From positions 11,503,115-11,567,114 of the forward strand of contig CM026424.1 of the NCBI GenBank assembly GCA_014871385.1: a stretch of 64,000 nt of DNA, given 5' to 3'. This document shows, piece after piece, positions 1-13,027 of this stretch. The notes under the pieces were generated by a model, which was not told the origin of the DNA, searched no databases, and saw nothing but the letters and a program-made list of their open reading frames with translations. Within the stretch, counting starts at the first letter, position 1; every line of letters starts with the position of its first letter. The DNA comes from Ceratodon purpureus (taxonomy: Eukaryota > Streptophyta > Bryopsida > Pseudoditrichales > Ditrichaceae). Position numbers and translations under genes: made by a program.

Positions 1-952
1 CGTTTGGGAGTCTGGAAATATGAGGAATTTGCATCTCAGCTGTGCAGAAGTACTCGAAATGTTTTCGAGCATCGCTTGGAGGGCTGAGCAACTCGGAGCT
101 GTTAAACTTGTGGCCGTGTTTCAAGAAGCGCACTGCACTCCCTGATTCATTCGGAAGTCTGATCAGAAACCTCAGGGAATCAGAACTGAGTTACAATGTT
201 TGTATGCATCTTTAAATAGCCGATTAAATTGAAAGAACTGAATCTTTCCTTTGCGGTACTCTGCATGGTGTATCACAGTCTCTTTCATAACTCACAAATG
301 AATTACAGTTGGATCAATTTGATTTTTCCAATAGCCTTAAATCTTGCATGTGTCAAGGAATCGTAAAGCTATCTTCAGCTCGGATTGGTTAAAGTTGGGC
401 ATATGAAGACGAAGCAATGCTGCGCAGATATGATTCTGCATGGCGACTCACGAAGCACTTGAGGTTGCCATAGAGAAGACTCTTACTGGGGAATTCAGGG
501 GCTGATTCAGTAAATCATGAAGAATATACCAATCTCTGTGAGAGTATTGCTCTGGTGCATCATGAGGGGAAATGGAGCCAAAGCTTTGCTGAATCAGTCA
601 TTCAAAATGACCGACAAATGTACATGAAATGGGCTTCTAGGACGGCGATCTTATCCCGGCACAATACTGTACAGAAAAGTTTAGAGTAAATACTGCAGTG
701 GTAGCCTTTGAATATTGAAACTGATCAGTGAAGCCTACAGAGTAAATACTGCGGAATCATGTACAGAAACCGCAGGAAGGGACAAGCAATGAGTGGAAAT
801 AATGGAAAACAGTAAGCAGATCACAATAACAATGCACGACAATGCGCAAGAAGGTCACATCACAATGCAAGCAGGTGACGGTGGGTCAAATCATGAGATT
901 GCCTCCCCTTCAATCTCTCTAGTACAGAACCTATTTCCTAGACTTCATCCTG
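1..952. other. Upstream spacer, no gene recognised
   Basis: No reading frame here resembles a known family. A 14-bp word, agagtaaatactgc, occurs twice near 685 and 740, a minor local duplication. The stretch probably holds the distal promoter of the GDSL gene that follows. Confidence 0.5.
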
Positions 953-960
953 CTTATAAA
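953..960 (+). promoter_or_regulatory. TATA-like element of the GDSL gene
   Basis: The octamer cttataaa lies about 95 bases before the ATG at 1055, which would leave a leader of roughly 65 bases. A second A/T motif (ctatatat, near 1030) sits only about 25 bases before the ATG, too close to drive this start. Position and sequence only; no transcript evidence. Confidence 0.4.
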
Positions 961-1054
961 CCTCCGAAGCCATTGGTGTTCTTCATATCTTCATCTCAAC
1001 TTCCTTTGGGTGGCACATCAATTATTGAACTATATATCTTGAGAGGAGGGAGAG

Positions 1055-2799
1055 ATGGCAAGGAGATCAGCCAGCATGACGTTGTGGGATACAATATTGC
1101 TGGTGGTGGCATTTTGCATGCACGCCGGGATCGTATCAAGAGTGGTGCACTCTGCCAATGTCACTTGCGAATTTCCAGCCATTTATGGATTCGGGGACTC
1201 CTTGATGGATGTGGGAAACGCCATCGCTGCATTTCCAAACCAGTTTGCGTATGCAGAGAAGAATCCTAACGGCGTCATCTGGCCGATGCATAGTGCTGAT
1301 CGCATGTGCGATGGGAAGCTCCTCATCGACTTCTTTTGTAAGTTTAATGCACCACATGATTACCGTAAAGTTAGAGCTCCAGGTTGTGCTTGTTGTCAAG
1401 TTAGGTACACTTAAGAAGGGTTGATTTTTCTACATGTTCTGTTATTGTTTATGCCACTGATAAATCTGCGATGTGCATACAAATTAGTCTGATTGTAATG
1501 GCATGGATTGATTGTGAGCAGCGCTTGGTAGCTCTTTGGGACCGACATATCCGTGGTTGAGGAGCACTGCCACGAATCCGCAGTGGGGGACGAACTTCGC
1601 AGTTGCTGGCGCTACAGCGAGGAATCAAACCGACCTCTGGGTGCCAGATTCCGGGTTCAACACCCCGTTCTCCCTTAATCTCCAGCTGCAATGGCTCCAG
1701 CGCTACAAAGTTCGCTTGGACCTGTACTACCAGCAAACTTGTAAGCCGGCCTCCACTTCGCATGGATAAGAACAATCTGCCGAATCTTCAGTGCCTGAGA
1801 TCTAATCCAAATGTGATTCGGAGAAATGTGGGAGGAATAAATGTCAAAACCTTAGTTCTTGACTAATATGCTCCCCTTGTGTTGCTACTGCAGATGTTAA
1901 TCAATCCCTACCTGCATACGACACACTCAACACCTCCCTCTACATAGTGCAAGCCGGTTTCCAGGACTACTTTTTCCCTCTTTATAACATGAAATCTACA
2001 TCAAGAACATTGCTGAGCAATGTGCCAGAGGTTGTCTATGCAATCAGGGATTTGCTCAAGGTAACCTTCATTTTTGACCGAATTATTACACCTTCAAACA
2101 AGGGCTGATGGTCTTTCGAATATTCATAAAAACGCAAATTGCATTTTGTGATTTGCAGGGCTTAGCCGACTTCGGAGCCACCCGAGTGCTGGTGGTTAAC
2201 ATGCCACCTCTAGGATGTTTCCCTGCTCTGCTCACTTTGTACCCAGCCAGCATTGACAAGTACAACTCATACGGTTGCTTGACAAACCTAAACAAAATCA
2301 GCATCGCTCACAACGAAGCGCTGGAACAAGAGGTGGTCGCCCTGCGAACAACGTATACAAACACCACATTCTACCTCGGTGATTTCTACAGCGTCTACAC
2401 CAACATCCTCAAGACGCCTCAAGTCTACAGTAAGTGTAGACCCATTATTCATTTCAGTGCCGGAACAAGAAAGTGTTTGCGTTCAGAGCTTAACTCGCGC
2501 CATCGTGATGTTTGGTTGCAGACATAACGGAGACGCTGAAGGCATGCTGTGGCACAGGAGGCGCCTACAACTTCAACAAAGACGTGACGTGCTCGGAGAT
2601 CGGGACAGTCGGGAACCAGGCCGTGAACTTGACCACCGCGCCCTGCTCCAACTCTAAAGCCTTCTTGAGCTGGGACGGGATCCATCCATCAAACGCTGCA
2701 AACAGAGCCGCCGCAGCGGCTTTCTTCGCCGGCAAGCACATCACTCCCAGCAATTTCAACTGCTCGGCCAACACTTCTAGCTGGGACTCATCGTTCTAA
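1055..2799 (+). CDS. Secreted GDSL-type esterase/lipase (SGNH hydrolase), 5 exons
   Basis: Exons 1055-1337, 1522-1740, 1894-2060, 2159-2429 and 2522-2799 join in phase to 405 aa with GT-AG introns, close to the usual 350-400 aa of plant GDSL lipases. Residues 1-34 form a signal peptide with a hydrophobic core (LLVVAFCMHAGIV), so the protein should be secreted. Block I is GFGDSLMDVGN with the catalytic Ser; a block II Gly lies in NFAVAGATA; block V is WDGIHPSNAANRA with the catalytic Asp and His. Block III, normally GxND, reads AGFQDYF, so the oxyanion-hole Asn is replaced by Gln. Family members cleave esters of lipids, cutin or acetylated wall sugars; the substrate cannot be read here. The start is the first ATG giving a signal peptide. 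Confidence 0.9.
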
Positions 2800-4121
2800 G
2801 TTCACAGATGTCTTAAACTCTCGCTATGGCACCAACCTGAACCAGATCCATGGCGACGGACGAGTTTCTTCCATCTCTTAATCCAAGGCCTGAGAGCAAT
2901 GTATTCTTAGTTTGTTTGGTGTATACTGCTATCGGATTACTCGAAAAAACTAGAATAACATAATTCTTGTTCATGAATCATTCCCCAGAGGAAAGGCGTT
3001 TCGGAGCTGAGCCTGGGAAATTGGAGAGTTAGGCACATGACACGCCGAGATAATTAGATTCCTGGAGTATAGATACTTGAGACAGCAGATCTAGGAAATC
3101 CTGAACAATTTGTGTTGAATTATGCACCTGAGTCATCCAATGAAGTACGATTTGAGTTCTGTGTTCCTTTCGCTGAAAACTTCTGCCAAAGCCGGCGCCA
3201 TGAAGTATTTTGATTCCTAGTCATTTCAGGTGTTGTAGTTAATATTCTAAATCAATCATGGTCTCTATTGCAAAATCTTCAAGCACAGAACATGATGTGT
3301 ATGGCAATTGGTATATATCATTTCTTGCGATCAGAAGTGACATTCTCGTTACCAGGGATGTGACTTTCATACCAGGGATGTGACTTACAACATCTCAGGT
3401 TTAATCCTGTCTCCTTACATACTACTCATAAGTGAACCAAGGAAAAGACTTCCCCAGTGTTTCATCATCATCATATGCCAAATCATCAGCACAGTTGGGT
3501 TACCCGAACAGTAGTACATATAACAGGCTCATCCCATATTTGCCATTCAACCTCGTGGAAATATATTGTTGGGAGTGTTTTCTGAGTTTTGAGCTTTTTT
3601 TCTGTGAGTGTGAGAGCATGCCATGGTTCGTGAAGGGAAGCTGCAAGGCGGGAGCGAAGCATTAGCGTTTATCTTTCATTGAGGTAGAGTGCAGTGCCAT
3701 GAACTGTCCGTGAGGATCATGCTGACATCTGTGTCTTGAGGTTCTTTATTTTTTCCACTGTATCCCTGCTTCTCGATGTCTCAAGGTGTAACATATCTCA
3801 TCGTTCTAATGCTCTGATCAGTTTCTTTGGTCTTAGTTTGTATGAACTTAAACTAAGTTTGCATTCTCTGAATCAGGGAGTCTGTGGTAACGAAGCGCTG
3901 AAAACTTCTTTCGTCAGTAACTGCTTTGAATTGCATATGTTGTGGTTTGATGTGATTGCATTCCGCAACATGGCGTGATGTAGCCACTTTAGGAAGTGTT
4001 TTTCTAGGGAGTTCTGTGTCCCTCAAAACACATTGATACACTGACTTCTTGTTGAGACTTTACCAGTTGTTGTTCTAACAATTAGGTTTAACTCTGGCTT
4101 TGCAGGTTGTTGAGGAAATCC
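2800..4121. other. Spacer with a short tandem duplication; leader of the next gene
   Basis: No supported coding region. The 16-mer accagggatgtgactt is repeated at 3351-3366 and 3371-3386. The right part probably contains 5' untranslated sequence and a leader intron of the SINA-like gene, because a good splice acceptor (tttgcag) ends at 4105, just before that gene's first ATG. Confidence 0.5.
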
Positions 4122-5229
4122 ATGAGCATCTTGGAGAGTGAAGTAGGAGAACAATCTCAAACTAGAACGATGGACCCACATCAAGACGTGAAGCCATTTT
4201 CCAACGAGCTGAGACTCAGTGGAGAGAGAAGGAGAAGGTCGAAGAGTCCAGAATCTGATAACAGACGGCGAAAGTATGATGTGGATGTGGGCCTTCTGCT
4301 ATGCATTATCTGCGAGAATGAGCTCTTGCCGCCTGTCTGCCAGGTGATTCTCACTTCGCTGCTTCTCTTGCATCTAAGATTGTATGGTAGTTGTAAATAT
4401 TGCTTCGAGCCCCCAATTGCTGTTATATCAAAAATTCACGATTTGTAAAATAGGTTTCACTATCTTCTTGGAAATGTTGTCATTGCCTTGCTCAGCTAAT
4501 GCATAAGACTTTGAGACATTGTAGATTATGCTGATCCGGTTGCTGTTTTTTTGAAAGCAGTGCAAAAATGGGCACATGGCCTGTCAAGCGTGTTGCAAGA
4601 CTCGGACTAGGGGACAATGTCCCAAGTGCTTCCAACCTATTGGGCGAACCAGGAACAAAGCAGTGGAGCAAATGATTGCATCACTAAAATCACCTTGTAA
4701 GCATGCTGTGAATGGATGCAAGAAAATGCTTGCATCCTCCAACCGAAAGCAGCATGAATTATTTGAATGCGAGTTCATGATGCTGTACTGCCCCTTCCAA
4801 TGTGGATTCAGTGGCTTCATCCGAAATTTTTCTTCTCATGTTGAGCATAAGCACAAAGATGCCAGGATTATACGACACAACGAGAGTGAGCAGCTCTTGA
4901 CGTTCGGAGGTTTCAACCTGGATTCTCGAGATGAGTATGTGTTCTTGAAATCTTGTCCAGAGTTATTCTTGCTGCATCAGGAAGACACTGCCCTTGGGAA
5001 GATGCTCTATGTCACTTCATGTGGCAAGGAAACACCTTACTCTCTGGAAGTCCTCATCACCAGTGATTACGAGAAAGGGCGTACTAAGAGTTTCAAGATG
5101 GAGACAATGACGTCGATCAACGGAAGGACTCCCGGGTTGAGAGATTTTCTACTTGTCCCGAAGCAAATTACTTGTCCACATTATCCCCCAGTGAGTACAA
5201 GATGCACTGTGAGAATCCCTATGGATTAG
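4122..5229 (+). CDS. SINA/SIAH-type RING E3 ubiquitin ligase, 2 coding exons
   Basis: Exons 4122-4343 and 4561-5229 join to 296 aa. After a basic, Ser-rich N-terminus of about 65 residues comes a RING finger split by the intron: CIIC, LLPPVCQC, GHMACQAC, CPKC. All eight zinc ligands are present. The next Cys/His block (CKHAVNGCKKML, HELFECEF, LYCPFQCGFSG, HVEHKH) is the SIAH-type zinc finger, followed by the TRAF-like substrate-binding domain to the C-terminus. Family members attach ubiquitin to bound substrates and act as dimers in cytosol or nucleus; plant members serve in development and stress. A second in-frame ATG at MDPHQDVK could be the real start. An upstream leader exon is likely but not located. 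Confidence 0.9.
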
Positions 5230-6391
5230 CATCTCAGTGAGTTAACACTTGAACGCTCAAGGAATCTTTGGGACACGTGAAGGGTCGTAAAGGCTCCCTG
5301 TGCAACACAACAGAAGTATTTGTCAAAGATTTTGAGGACAGTTTTGACAAATAGAACTCGCTTTCATTTGAAATCGTTTTGCAGAACTTTCTTTTGATTC
5401 CAGTATATTTTCGGCCAACTAGTATTGCAACAATTGAGTGCTGTAATGACTCGCTAGCGCTGTAGTAATTCCGCAAAACGCTACCCACTCTATTCCCGAA
5501 GGTACACCATAACAGTGATACACGAGTGTGAATATTATGAATTCACACAAATGGACCATGACATCACCCCAAAACAATCTACAACTTGTGATGATCTGTA
5601 CATAATACGATCTTCTTCAGCCTTTTTATAACATACACTCAATTCACTAGGAAACACGCAATGAAACAAAACTCACACCAGGGTGACACAACGCCATTGA
5701 AAACAGTTGAACACCTCACTTACCAATGTTACCACACACAGTGAAACACCGTCGCCTTCGATGCCGTAGAGCCTACACAAGTGCAGAGGCGACATGACAT
5801 ATGCTTGTAAATCCACTGTACAGACTTTCCAGAGTTAAAAACTAAACTGACGGACACCAAGTACGTGAGAACGAGAATCTAAATTTTTGATCCTGATTAC
5901 CAATTTATCTTTTCTACAGGAATTGATACAAGACGCAAGCAAAGTGACGTCTTGGGCGGTTCATCAGCAGTGGCATTCTGCAGATGCCCCTAATCAGAGG
6001 TGCACGCAGACAGAGAGGGACTCATCTAGAAACAGTTGTTGGCAGGGTGGCGTGTGCTGTGCGGGTAGGTTCAAGGATGTGCTATAACATACACTACTGT
6101 AGCTGTCGTGACGAGTGAAGCGCTTGTCATCATCTTCCGGGTGCAGGGGGCGTGGTTTTCTGGTTGGGTTGTGGCGAGAATGGTTGTACAGTGGCGGGTA
6201 TGGCCGGAGTTGGTCTGATGGGGGATATAGGAGCTCACAAGCAAGGGAGAGGGCGTGTGGGGGTGACAGGCGGAAGTGTGCTGTGAGATGGAGGCGATTG
6301 GAACTCTCGTGGTAGACGAGTGCGGAAGTTTGTGCTTGATGAGGTGGTGCTGAGACAGTCGCGTCTGGAGAAGCCATCTGGGAGGAGGAGG
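5230..6391. other. Intergenic region and presumed bHLH leader
   Basis: Contains the 3' end of the SINA-like gene and the promoter and leader of the bHLH gene. No frame resembles a known protein. Long minus-strand frames at 6000-6600 are shadows of the first bHLH exon and its GC-rich leader. Confidence 0.5.
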
Positions 6392-8481
6392 ATGATGATG
6401 ATGTCCTCGCCGTCCACTACGACGAAGTGGATGTCGTACCTGGCGGAGGGTTTGCTGGCGGAGGAGGACGTCCAGCCCTCCAATCCGTTCTTCTGGTGCA
6501 CCAGCCAGCACCCTGTTGAGCAGGTTGATTGCAGGTTTGTATGTTTGTATGTGCCATGGCCTCTCCCAATTTCCTCCTCCATTGCTGAGAAAGCTTCTAG
6601 CCACGAGGATCCGTTTTTTAGCTTTGAACCACACTCGTGTGGGTCGTCTCAGTTGTCGTCATTCTTCGCAGAAGCTTATGGCCGGTTTTGATCTCGTTCA
6701 CTAGTCTTCGTGTGCTGAGAGAAAATGTGCAGTACACGTTTTTGTAACAGGCTTAGGCATATGGGTATGACATTTGGAATGAGGAAACGGATTGTTTTGT
6801 CGATTGCCCGGAGAAGAGCTTTGTTCTACAATGTCATTCTTGCCCGCTGTAGACTGGGTTGCATGAGCTGGTGCTGTGCTGGTTCTTTGGGACTCGGTAA
6901 AGGCTTGCTTTGGTTTCAACCGGCTGGATTGTTGTTGAACCTACGCGCATTTAGATTTTGGTGCTTTGGGATGGTGATCAAGCCCGCTATGTGCATTTTG
7001 TCGCCTTCGTACTAAATAGTATCCATTCGTTTTCTTTATCACATCACTCCTTGTAAGTAGACTCGAATTTACAATTCAGACTTGGCTCCGTTTGCTGTCT
7101 ACTTTGGATGCTTGTGTTGTCTGTGGGGATGATGTACATCTCTGCGTTTTAGATCACAGTCTACGTTTCCTTTCACAAGAGGTCCGTGTAGTGAATTCTC
7201 GTAGTGTTTTCAGGATGTCTATGTTGCGCGTTGTGAGTGCTAAAGGGGATTTAGGGGGTTTCGTGATCGAGAGTGCTTTGTTAGTGCTCAAAAGCTATTG
7301 CAGGAAGGTGAGGTTACGTGGTCGGTTAGTGGGAGAAGAAAACATGCTTCATAGCTGATGAACTTTCGTTTCCTTTTGTGCAGTATCGACAATGAATGTT
7401 CGAAGGGAGAATCAGACGTGCCTGAGAAAAGTTGCTCCAGAAAAAGGTTTGTCCGTCGCTTATTAGTGCATAGTAGATTATTTGCTTGCTTAATACGGAG
7501 GCCAAGTTGACCTACACGCTGTTAAGGATCCATGTCGTGTCGCAGACACAAATCTTCACATGGTATGATTGTTTAGCTTTACGCGATGCTGATTGCAACT
7601 ATCCAATTTAGCAAAGATCCCATTTCTCCTTGCCGTGTTTTCCTCGGGGTTATTTTAACAAGGTGTCCTTTCAGGTCGCGAGAGGAGGCATGTAGCAGCG
7701 CTGGCAATAAAGCATGCCGAGAAAAGATGCGCCGTGATCGCCTCAATGATAGGTAAGCTCATGACTAGTCTTGCTGTTTGACATGACACGCTGGCTCCTA
7801 AACCTTCAGACTTTAACAATCTTGTCTGAACTGTGATCATTTCAGGTTCATGGAATTGAGTGCAGAATTAGAACCAGGCAGACCGCCGAAGACCGACAAA
7901 GCGACTATCCTGAGTGATGCTGTGCGTATCCTGACCCAGCTTCGTACCGAGGCTCAAGGGCTCCAAGAGTCCAATAACCAGCTACGAGAAACTATCAAGG
8001 AATTGAAGGTATATAGACTCTACTCTCTTGTCGTTTAGCGTTCGCTATCCTCTCTTTGCTTCTTTAAAATGATATAGAATAACTGCCCTCAGTAATTTAG
8101 TAATTTATTAGAAAGTGCACGATCCAGGATACTTGTGAGTTTTGAAGTGATGCTGAAAGTGAGAATAATCTTGTTACTTATATATTGGTTTGCACTCGTT
8201 CTTTACAGAATGAGAAAAATGAGTTACGTGAAGAGAAGACACGGCTGAAGGCGGATAAAGAAAGGTTAGAGCAGCAAGTTAAGGCACTGACTATTCCCAG
8301 CGGATATATGCCTCACCCTGCAGCTGTGCATGCAGCTGCTGCTTATGTAGCACAGACGCAAGCTGCATCAACCAAGGCTGCGCAAATGGCTGCGTACCCT
8401 GGCATGGCGATGTGGCAATGGATGCCACCTGCTGCTGTAGACACTTCACAGGATCACGTCTTGAGGCCTCCAGTGGCCTAG
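6392..8481 (+). CDS. ILR3: bHLH transcription factor, subgroup IVc (ILR3/bHLH105-like), 5 exons
   Basis: Exons 6392-6534, 7384-7446, 7675-7752, 7846-8008 and 8209-8481 join in phase to 239 aa, almost the length of Arabidopsis ILR3 (234). Exon 3 carries the basic region NKACREKMRRDRLNDRF; helix-loop-helix follows with PPKTDKATILSDAVRIL, then a leucine-zipper-like coiled coil (NEKNELREEKTRLKADKE) and the subgroup tail ending WQWMPPAAVDTSQDHVLRPPVA split around the WxW core, which is nearly invariant in IVc factors. Family members dimerise and control iron-deficiency genes; their tails in flowering plants are bound by BTS-type ligases. Four ATGs in a row open the frame at 6392; any may serve. 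A Gln/Ala-rich linker near residues 175-205 is typical. An AATAAA at 8704 is a candidate polyadenylation signal. Confidence 0.93.
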
Positions 8482-11378
8482 AGCAATTCAATTCAACCTC
8501 CCGGAGTATCTTTTTTTCCCAGCAGGAGGTCGATCTTCGTCGAACGAGGAGAGGTGGCAAGGGAAACCGTGAGTTTCAAGCTATGTGTATTTAGGACTCT
8601 GTGAGTACTACCATTTGGTGTATTACTCGATTAACCATGTGACCAAGTTTCCATCTCGCTACCTGTAGAGTCTCTATCTTTTACAATTGATTCGCTTCAA
8701 TTGAAATAAACTTAGCCTTCTTCTCACGGATCTCTTTCGGGAATGTACAGAAGTTTATCCTCCGCCTGGGATCTTGGTATTCCGATTTCGGTTTTCCAAT
8801 CCTTGAGCACGAGAGATACATAACTAGGTAGTAGGGCCCCTGAGCATGTAGGGATGTCAAAATTGGTGAAGGCTTGACCACGAGGACTTGCCATCACTAA
8901 TGATTCCAGGAGTAAAAAGTGTCCATCGAACCACCAGAGCCTGAACTGGACAGATTAGACATCCTTCTTGTAGTGAATATTGTGTACCACTTTCTTTGTG
9001 ATTAATTCTTTGCTGCAACATATACATCAGGAGTTAATTTCCCACGGGGAAAAATCTGGTTCTCGCAGTGTTACGCATGATTTTCCCATTTGTGAGTTTT
9101 TGGTGTGGTTTTTGCATATGCTAATTTTTTTCCATGATGTATGAGCTCATCTGTGCAGTATTTGGACTGGCTTTCTGTATTAACTGATGTATGTCGAGCA
9201 GAAATCTACGTAGTGACCATAAGCTTATCAAGGCTTGCTGAAGGATGATTGTTTTGGATCTGCCTTTTAACTTTAACGACAGCCGAGGAGATGTGTCTGT
9301 TGATTTCGCCCAAAGGTCTCAAAAGTTGCGTCCCTTTTACCCACCCCAATCCACATTCTTCCCATGAGCTCATTATGTGCAATGTGCTCAGAAGCAACCG
9401 CCCTAGGTAGTGCCACAGGCCCAACTACCGAGTTTTGTGTCCTGCACACTCTACCCATTGAATCTTTTGTCAGTGATCTTTGGGAGTCCCTATGAATACT
9501 ACAGTGCCTAACTTATAGCAAGGCCTGTAAAAGTCTACTGAAGCATAGCTTGTTGCTGTCTTGATTGGTGAACAAAACTTCTTTACTTGTAAGATGTGGG
9601 TACTGGGTACACTTTTTAACCTGGTAGCCGACCCAATGGCCTCGAGTCATCCATTGCAAGTTTGCAATCATCGACACCGTGACTAACAAATTAATCAGCA
9701 CACCGGCAGTCCTACAATTCGGAAACCTCGACCTCGCTTTGTTTGCTACTGAGGCTACAACACATCGTTGTAATAAAGCATATTCCATGTGGAGACTCGA
9801 CTGCGATTACTGTCGAAACCATGTGACAGTTCCAAGAAATATTACTAACATACTCCGTGGAGATAAAATTTAGATATCTTGAAACGAATCAACATGGTTT
9901 TCGAATATTCGGTAAGGTCATTTGGCGAATCAGTCGTGACACTACCACCCTTTTTGCACGGGAAAAAGCCTGGGAACAAGTCTGCACATAATCCAGGTCC
10001 GGATGATCCTGTGTCCTGTTCGCTAGACTGCCCGGTTGCTCGGCCGGCGTCCCGGACAAGTGCGGTCATCCTCATTTGCTCAAACCTTGAGCTCCTTCTT
10101 CTTCGTATTCTCCGCTACAGCATGCAGTACATGTCAACGCTTGCGCACCATTTCCGATCGAAACTTCATCTCTAGCAGGGACCCCACCTGCACCCTCCCC
10201 ATACCTGGGCATCTTGCTATCCATTGAAACACCAATTGTATCCTCTTCGGATATTACTATTACAATTACCTCTCCTGGAATCTATCTGTGCACAGTACTG
10301 TTCAGTACAGCACAGTACATCAACATGGAAATTGCGTCTACCTAGAGCATATTCACTCATGTCCGCACACATGAAGAACCTTTGAGATAAAAATATTCGG
10401 ACTTGGTTCTGTCTCTAGTAACACTTGAGATAATCAACTTAGTTATAAGTCGACATTCACTGTCCCAGTTCAACATCCACCATGACTCTCACTCACACAA
10501 GTGAACAATGACAAAATGGCTGACAACATGTAACTAAATGGAAATTTCACGACGCCTTCTTTTTCTGTCATTTCTCTTGGAAAGGAACTTGGCACAAACT
10601 TCAAGATGTCTTGTATCTTCACGTTCCAGTGCATAAGCTCGCACTGCCATACAGTACCGTAATTGCAAATGCTCCCGGGCTCATTTGCGAGAAAGTCTTT
10701 TACTAATGCTTGACTCCGGCGAAGTGGCCCACAGTTGCTTCATGATATGGATAAGTTAAAAGTTGCTTTGTAGCAGTAATTGCAGTGTACACAATCGTTA
10801 TTCCACCTGGGAGCATCGCCGGGAACCGTGGAATGATGTCGCGTTTTCAGGGCTAATTTCAAGTGGATGCCGTCTCGGTTTGCCCAAGTAGATGGCCCTT
10901 CTGATAACCAAGGTGCGAAGCATCAACAACAGTTTGGGGTCATGCATGACTCAGGGGAGTCGCTTGAATGGTCCCATATTGGGAAAGATCCAGGTGGCTT
11001 GACATGGTGTTCTGTGCCTTGCGGCACTGTCCAAGAGATCTTTCTCATCATTTGTCGAACCGGAAGTTCCTAGCTTCCCTCTTGAGGAGAATCGAGCCTT
11101 CAATTCATGACTAAACTGATGACTCGAAGGGTTAGCAGAAAACAGTCACTGCACACTTCTACTAACTTTGATCAAACAATCAAGCTATCCACAACATCCT
11201 CCATTAATTACATCTTAGATTCTTAATGTTGACCCAAGCCTGGTAACTGTAGAAATAGCACATTTTTAGAGATTGCGCCGTCTAGATAGCAGTCACCTTA
11301 AGTTAGCTGCAACTCCAATTTGGGATTAAGTTGGATTCCTTGGAGATTGTCAAACAGTGTACACTATATTTGACTATT
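8482..11378. other. Intergenic spacer, no supported gene
   Basis: Apart from the 3' untranslated end of the bHLH gene (to about 8.72 kb), I see no conserved coding frame. Open frames at 9.2-10.2 kb show no domain, no splice-compatible extension and random-looking composition. Short cagtac-type words cluster near 10,300-10,320. Confidence 0.5.
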
Positions 11379-11424
11379 TTTTTTTTTTTTTTCTTCTTTT
11401 TTTTTTTTTTTTATTTTATTAAAG
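11379..11424. repeat. Poly-T tract
   Basis: About 45 bases that are nearly all T, interrupted by cttc and tta. It could be the A-tail of a retroposed sequence on the minus strand, but no flanking duplication or retroposon body was recognised. Confidence 0.7.
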
Positions 11425-12949
11425 CAAAAATTAAACCTATGTAAATTGAATTTTATACATCAGAGCCTGGAGTGTTGCTCTGTATATGTCCAAGAAATCA
11501 AACCATAGAGATCAGTATGTACCTATCCGTCCACCAAATTAAGTCATCGTCAGGTGGGCTGCATGGATACAGATTCCTTCGTTGTACTGGGCTATGCAAA
11601 ACCTCAAATCCAGGTGGAAACTGGAAGAGAGAGGCAATACTGGTGAGCGGTGAATGGTGAGCCATGTGCCATGATCATAAATTCATCGCTCAGATAATAT
11701 TGATAGAAAACATAAATCCAATTTCTAGTGGAGAATTTATGATTGAGACAGAAATAGAAGATGAATTAATGAGTGATATTTGGAAAATTTAAGTTGTTTA
11801 ACTTGATGTTTAGCATCTATCAAATAATTGAATTTTGGTCCCAAGATATCACAAAGGATGTTGATATCATTCTCAAATGATGAATATAAGGTAAATTGAA
11901 ATTGGTGTTGAAATTCATATGGAGTGTTCATTTAATTGCCAGAGATCTAATCAAATTCAATCCTCACAAGTTGTCATTGGATGTGGAGAAGGTAACTCAA
12001 ATTAAATCAAATAGGTTGAAACAACCCATCACAATAATCATCTAAATTGCAATGATGCACCTCTATATAAATTTCAATATAAGACCCCATTTGAAAACTA
12101 AAAATATGATTAGTAAGCCCAAATAGCCCTCTATAAAAACAATCAAATTTTATTAACCTCTAAAGCATCAACTTAGCAAAAATGGTATGATTTAGGGTTT
12201 GGTCATGCTCCCTCTGAGTAAATTTTTACAAGACGTGGTTGTAACTCTGACACAAAATGGACAATTGTCATATTTCTCTAGCAAGACCAAATTTTACATT
12301 CATGGCCTTGCGTTATAGGAGTTATTCATGTTTTAAAATAAAAAATTAATTCCTTCAAAAGTCACATCTGGACTACTAGGTTCAACACATCCAACCTAGA
12401 ATAGAATCACCAAGGCACGAGCATTTTGTTGAAGATTATCATGTCACCGCTGCTCCACACCAGGTTACTTTGGCGGCGAGAAGGCTCAACTTCTTCTTTT
12501 GAAGGCTTATGCAGTTGTGTAGGAGCATGTGATAGAAGAGTGCGAAGCGGCACTTGAGATAAAGAAAAATCCAACTCAAGCTTTGGTTGAAGCTCTACAT
12601 CATGAGACTCAAAAAATAATTCTATTTAACATTTCTAAAAAAATTCAAAACAATTATATCAAACTGATGAATCTCTAAATGATCCTTTTTATTATAAATT
12701 ATTTACTTTCTAGCAAGAAGGCGTCTCTTTGAAGCTTCTCTAAAAGATGTGATCTCTTTTCTCCACTTAAATTCACTCAAAAAACTATAAAATGAAATTT
12801 AAAACAATGAGTAGGCCCGGATATGAATTCCTTCAGCATGCTCTGATAATCGCTAAGTTGCCGAAGTCCAAATAATAAAGTGTTTCAAACACCATAGTAC
12901 AAGTCGGGGTTCATAACCTTCTAAATCCGTATGAGTAAGCGAATGGCCA
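11425..12949. other. AT-rich spacer left of the large transposon
   Basis: No gene recognised. At 11,641-11,662 the words gtgagcggtgaatggtgagc resemble the GTGAGCG repeats of the transposon ends at 12.96 and 29.07 kb, so a decayed end of a related element may lie here. Frames around 12.4-12.6 kb are interrupted and unassigned. Confidence 0.4.
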
Positions 12950-12959
12950 CGTGGCATGG

Positions 12960-13027
12960 CAGGAATGCTATCTTGTGAGCGGTGAGCGGTGAGCAGTGAG
13001 CGGTGAGCACTAAATTTTCAATTTTTT
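12960..13027 (+). repeat. Left terminal inverted repeat
   Basis: Starts CAGGAATGCTATCTTG, then GTGAGCG/A heptamers, and ends in an A/T-rich segment (ctaaattttcaatttttt). It matches the inverse of 28,999-29,066 at 64 of 68 positions. Weak similarity continues inward: gacctatgaccgtggaa near 13,079 resembles the inverse of a stretch near 28,880. Confidence 0.9.

Noticed and set aside
6071-6634. 187-codon minus-strand open frame
   Set aside because: It overlaps the first bHLH exon and its leader, is rich in His, Pro and Arg, and has no domain or splice support.
9200-10230. Several 60-98 codon frames between the bHLH gene and the transposon
   Set aside because: No conserved motif, no compatible exon joins, and overlapping frames of equal length on both strands.
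11641-11662. Possible further copy of the transposon end (gtgagcggtgaatggtgagc)
   Set aside because: Only the heptamer words match; the CAG tip, the GCTATCTTG segment and a flanking duplication are missing.
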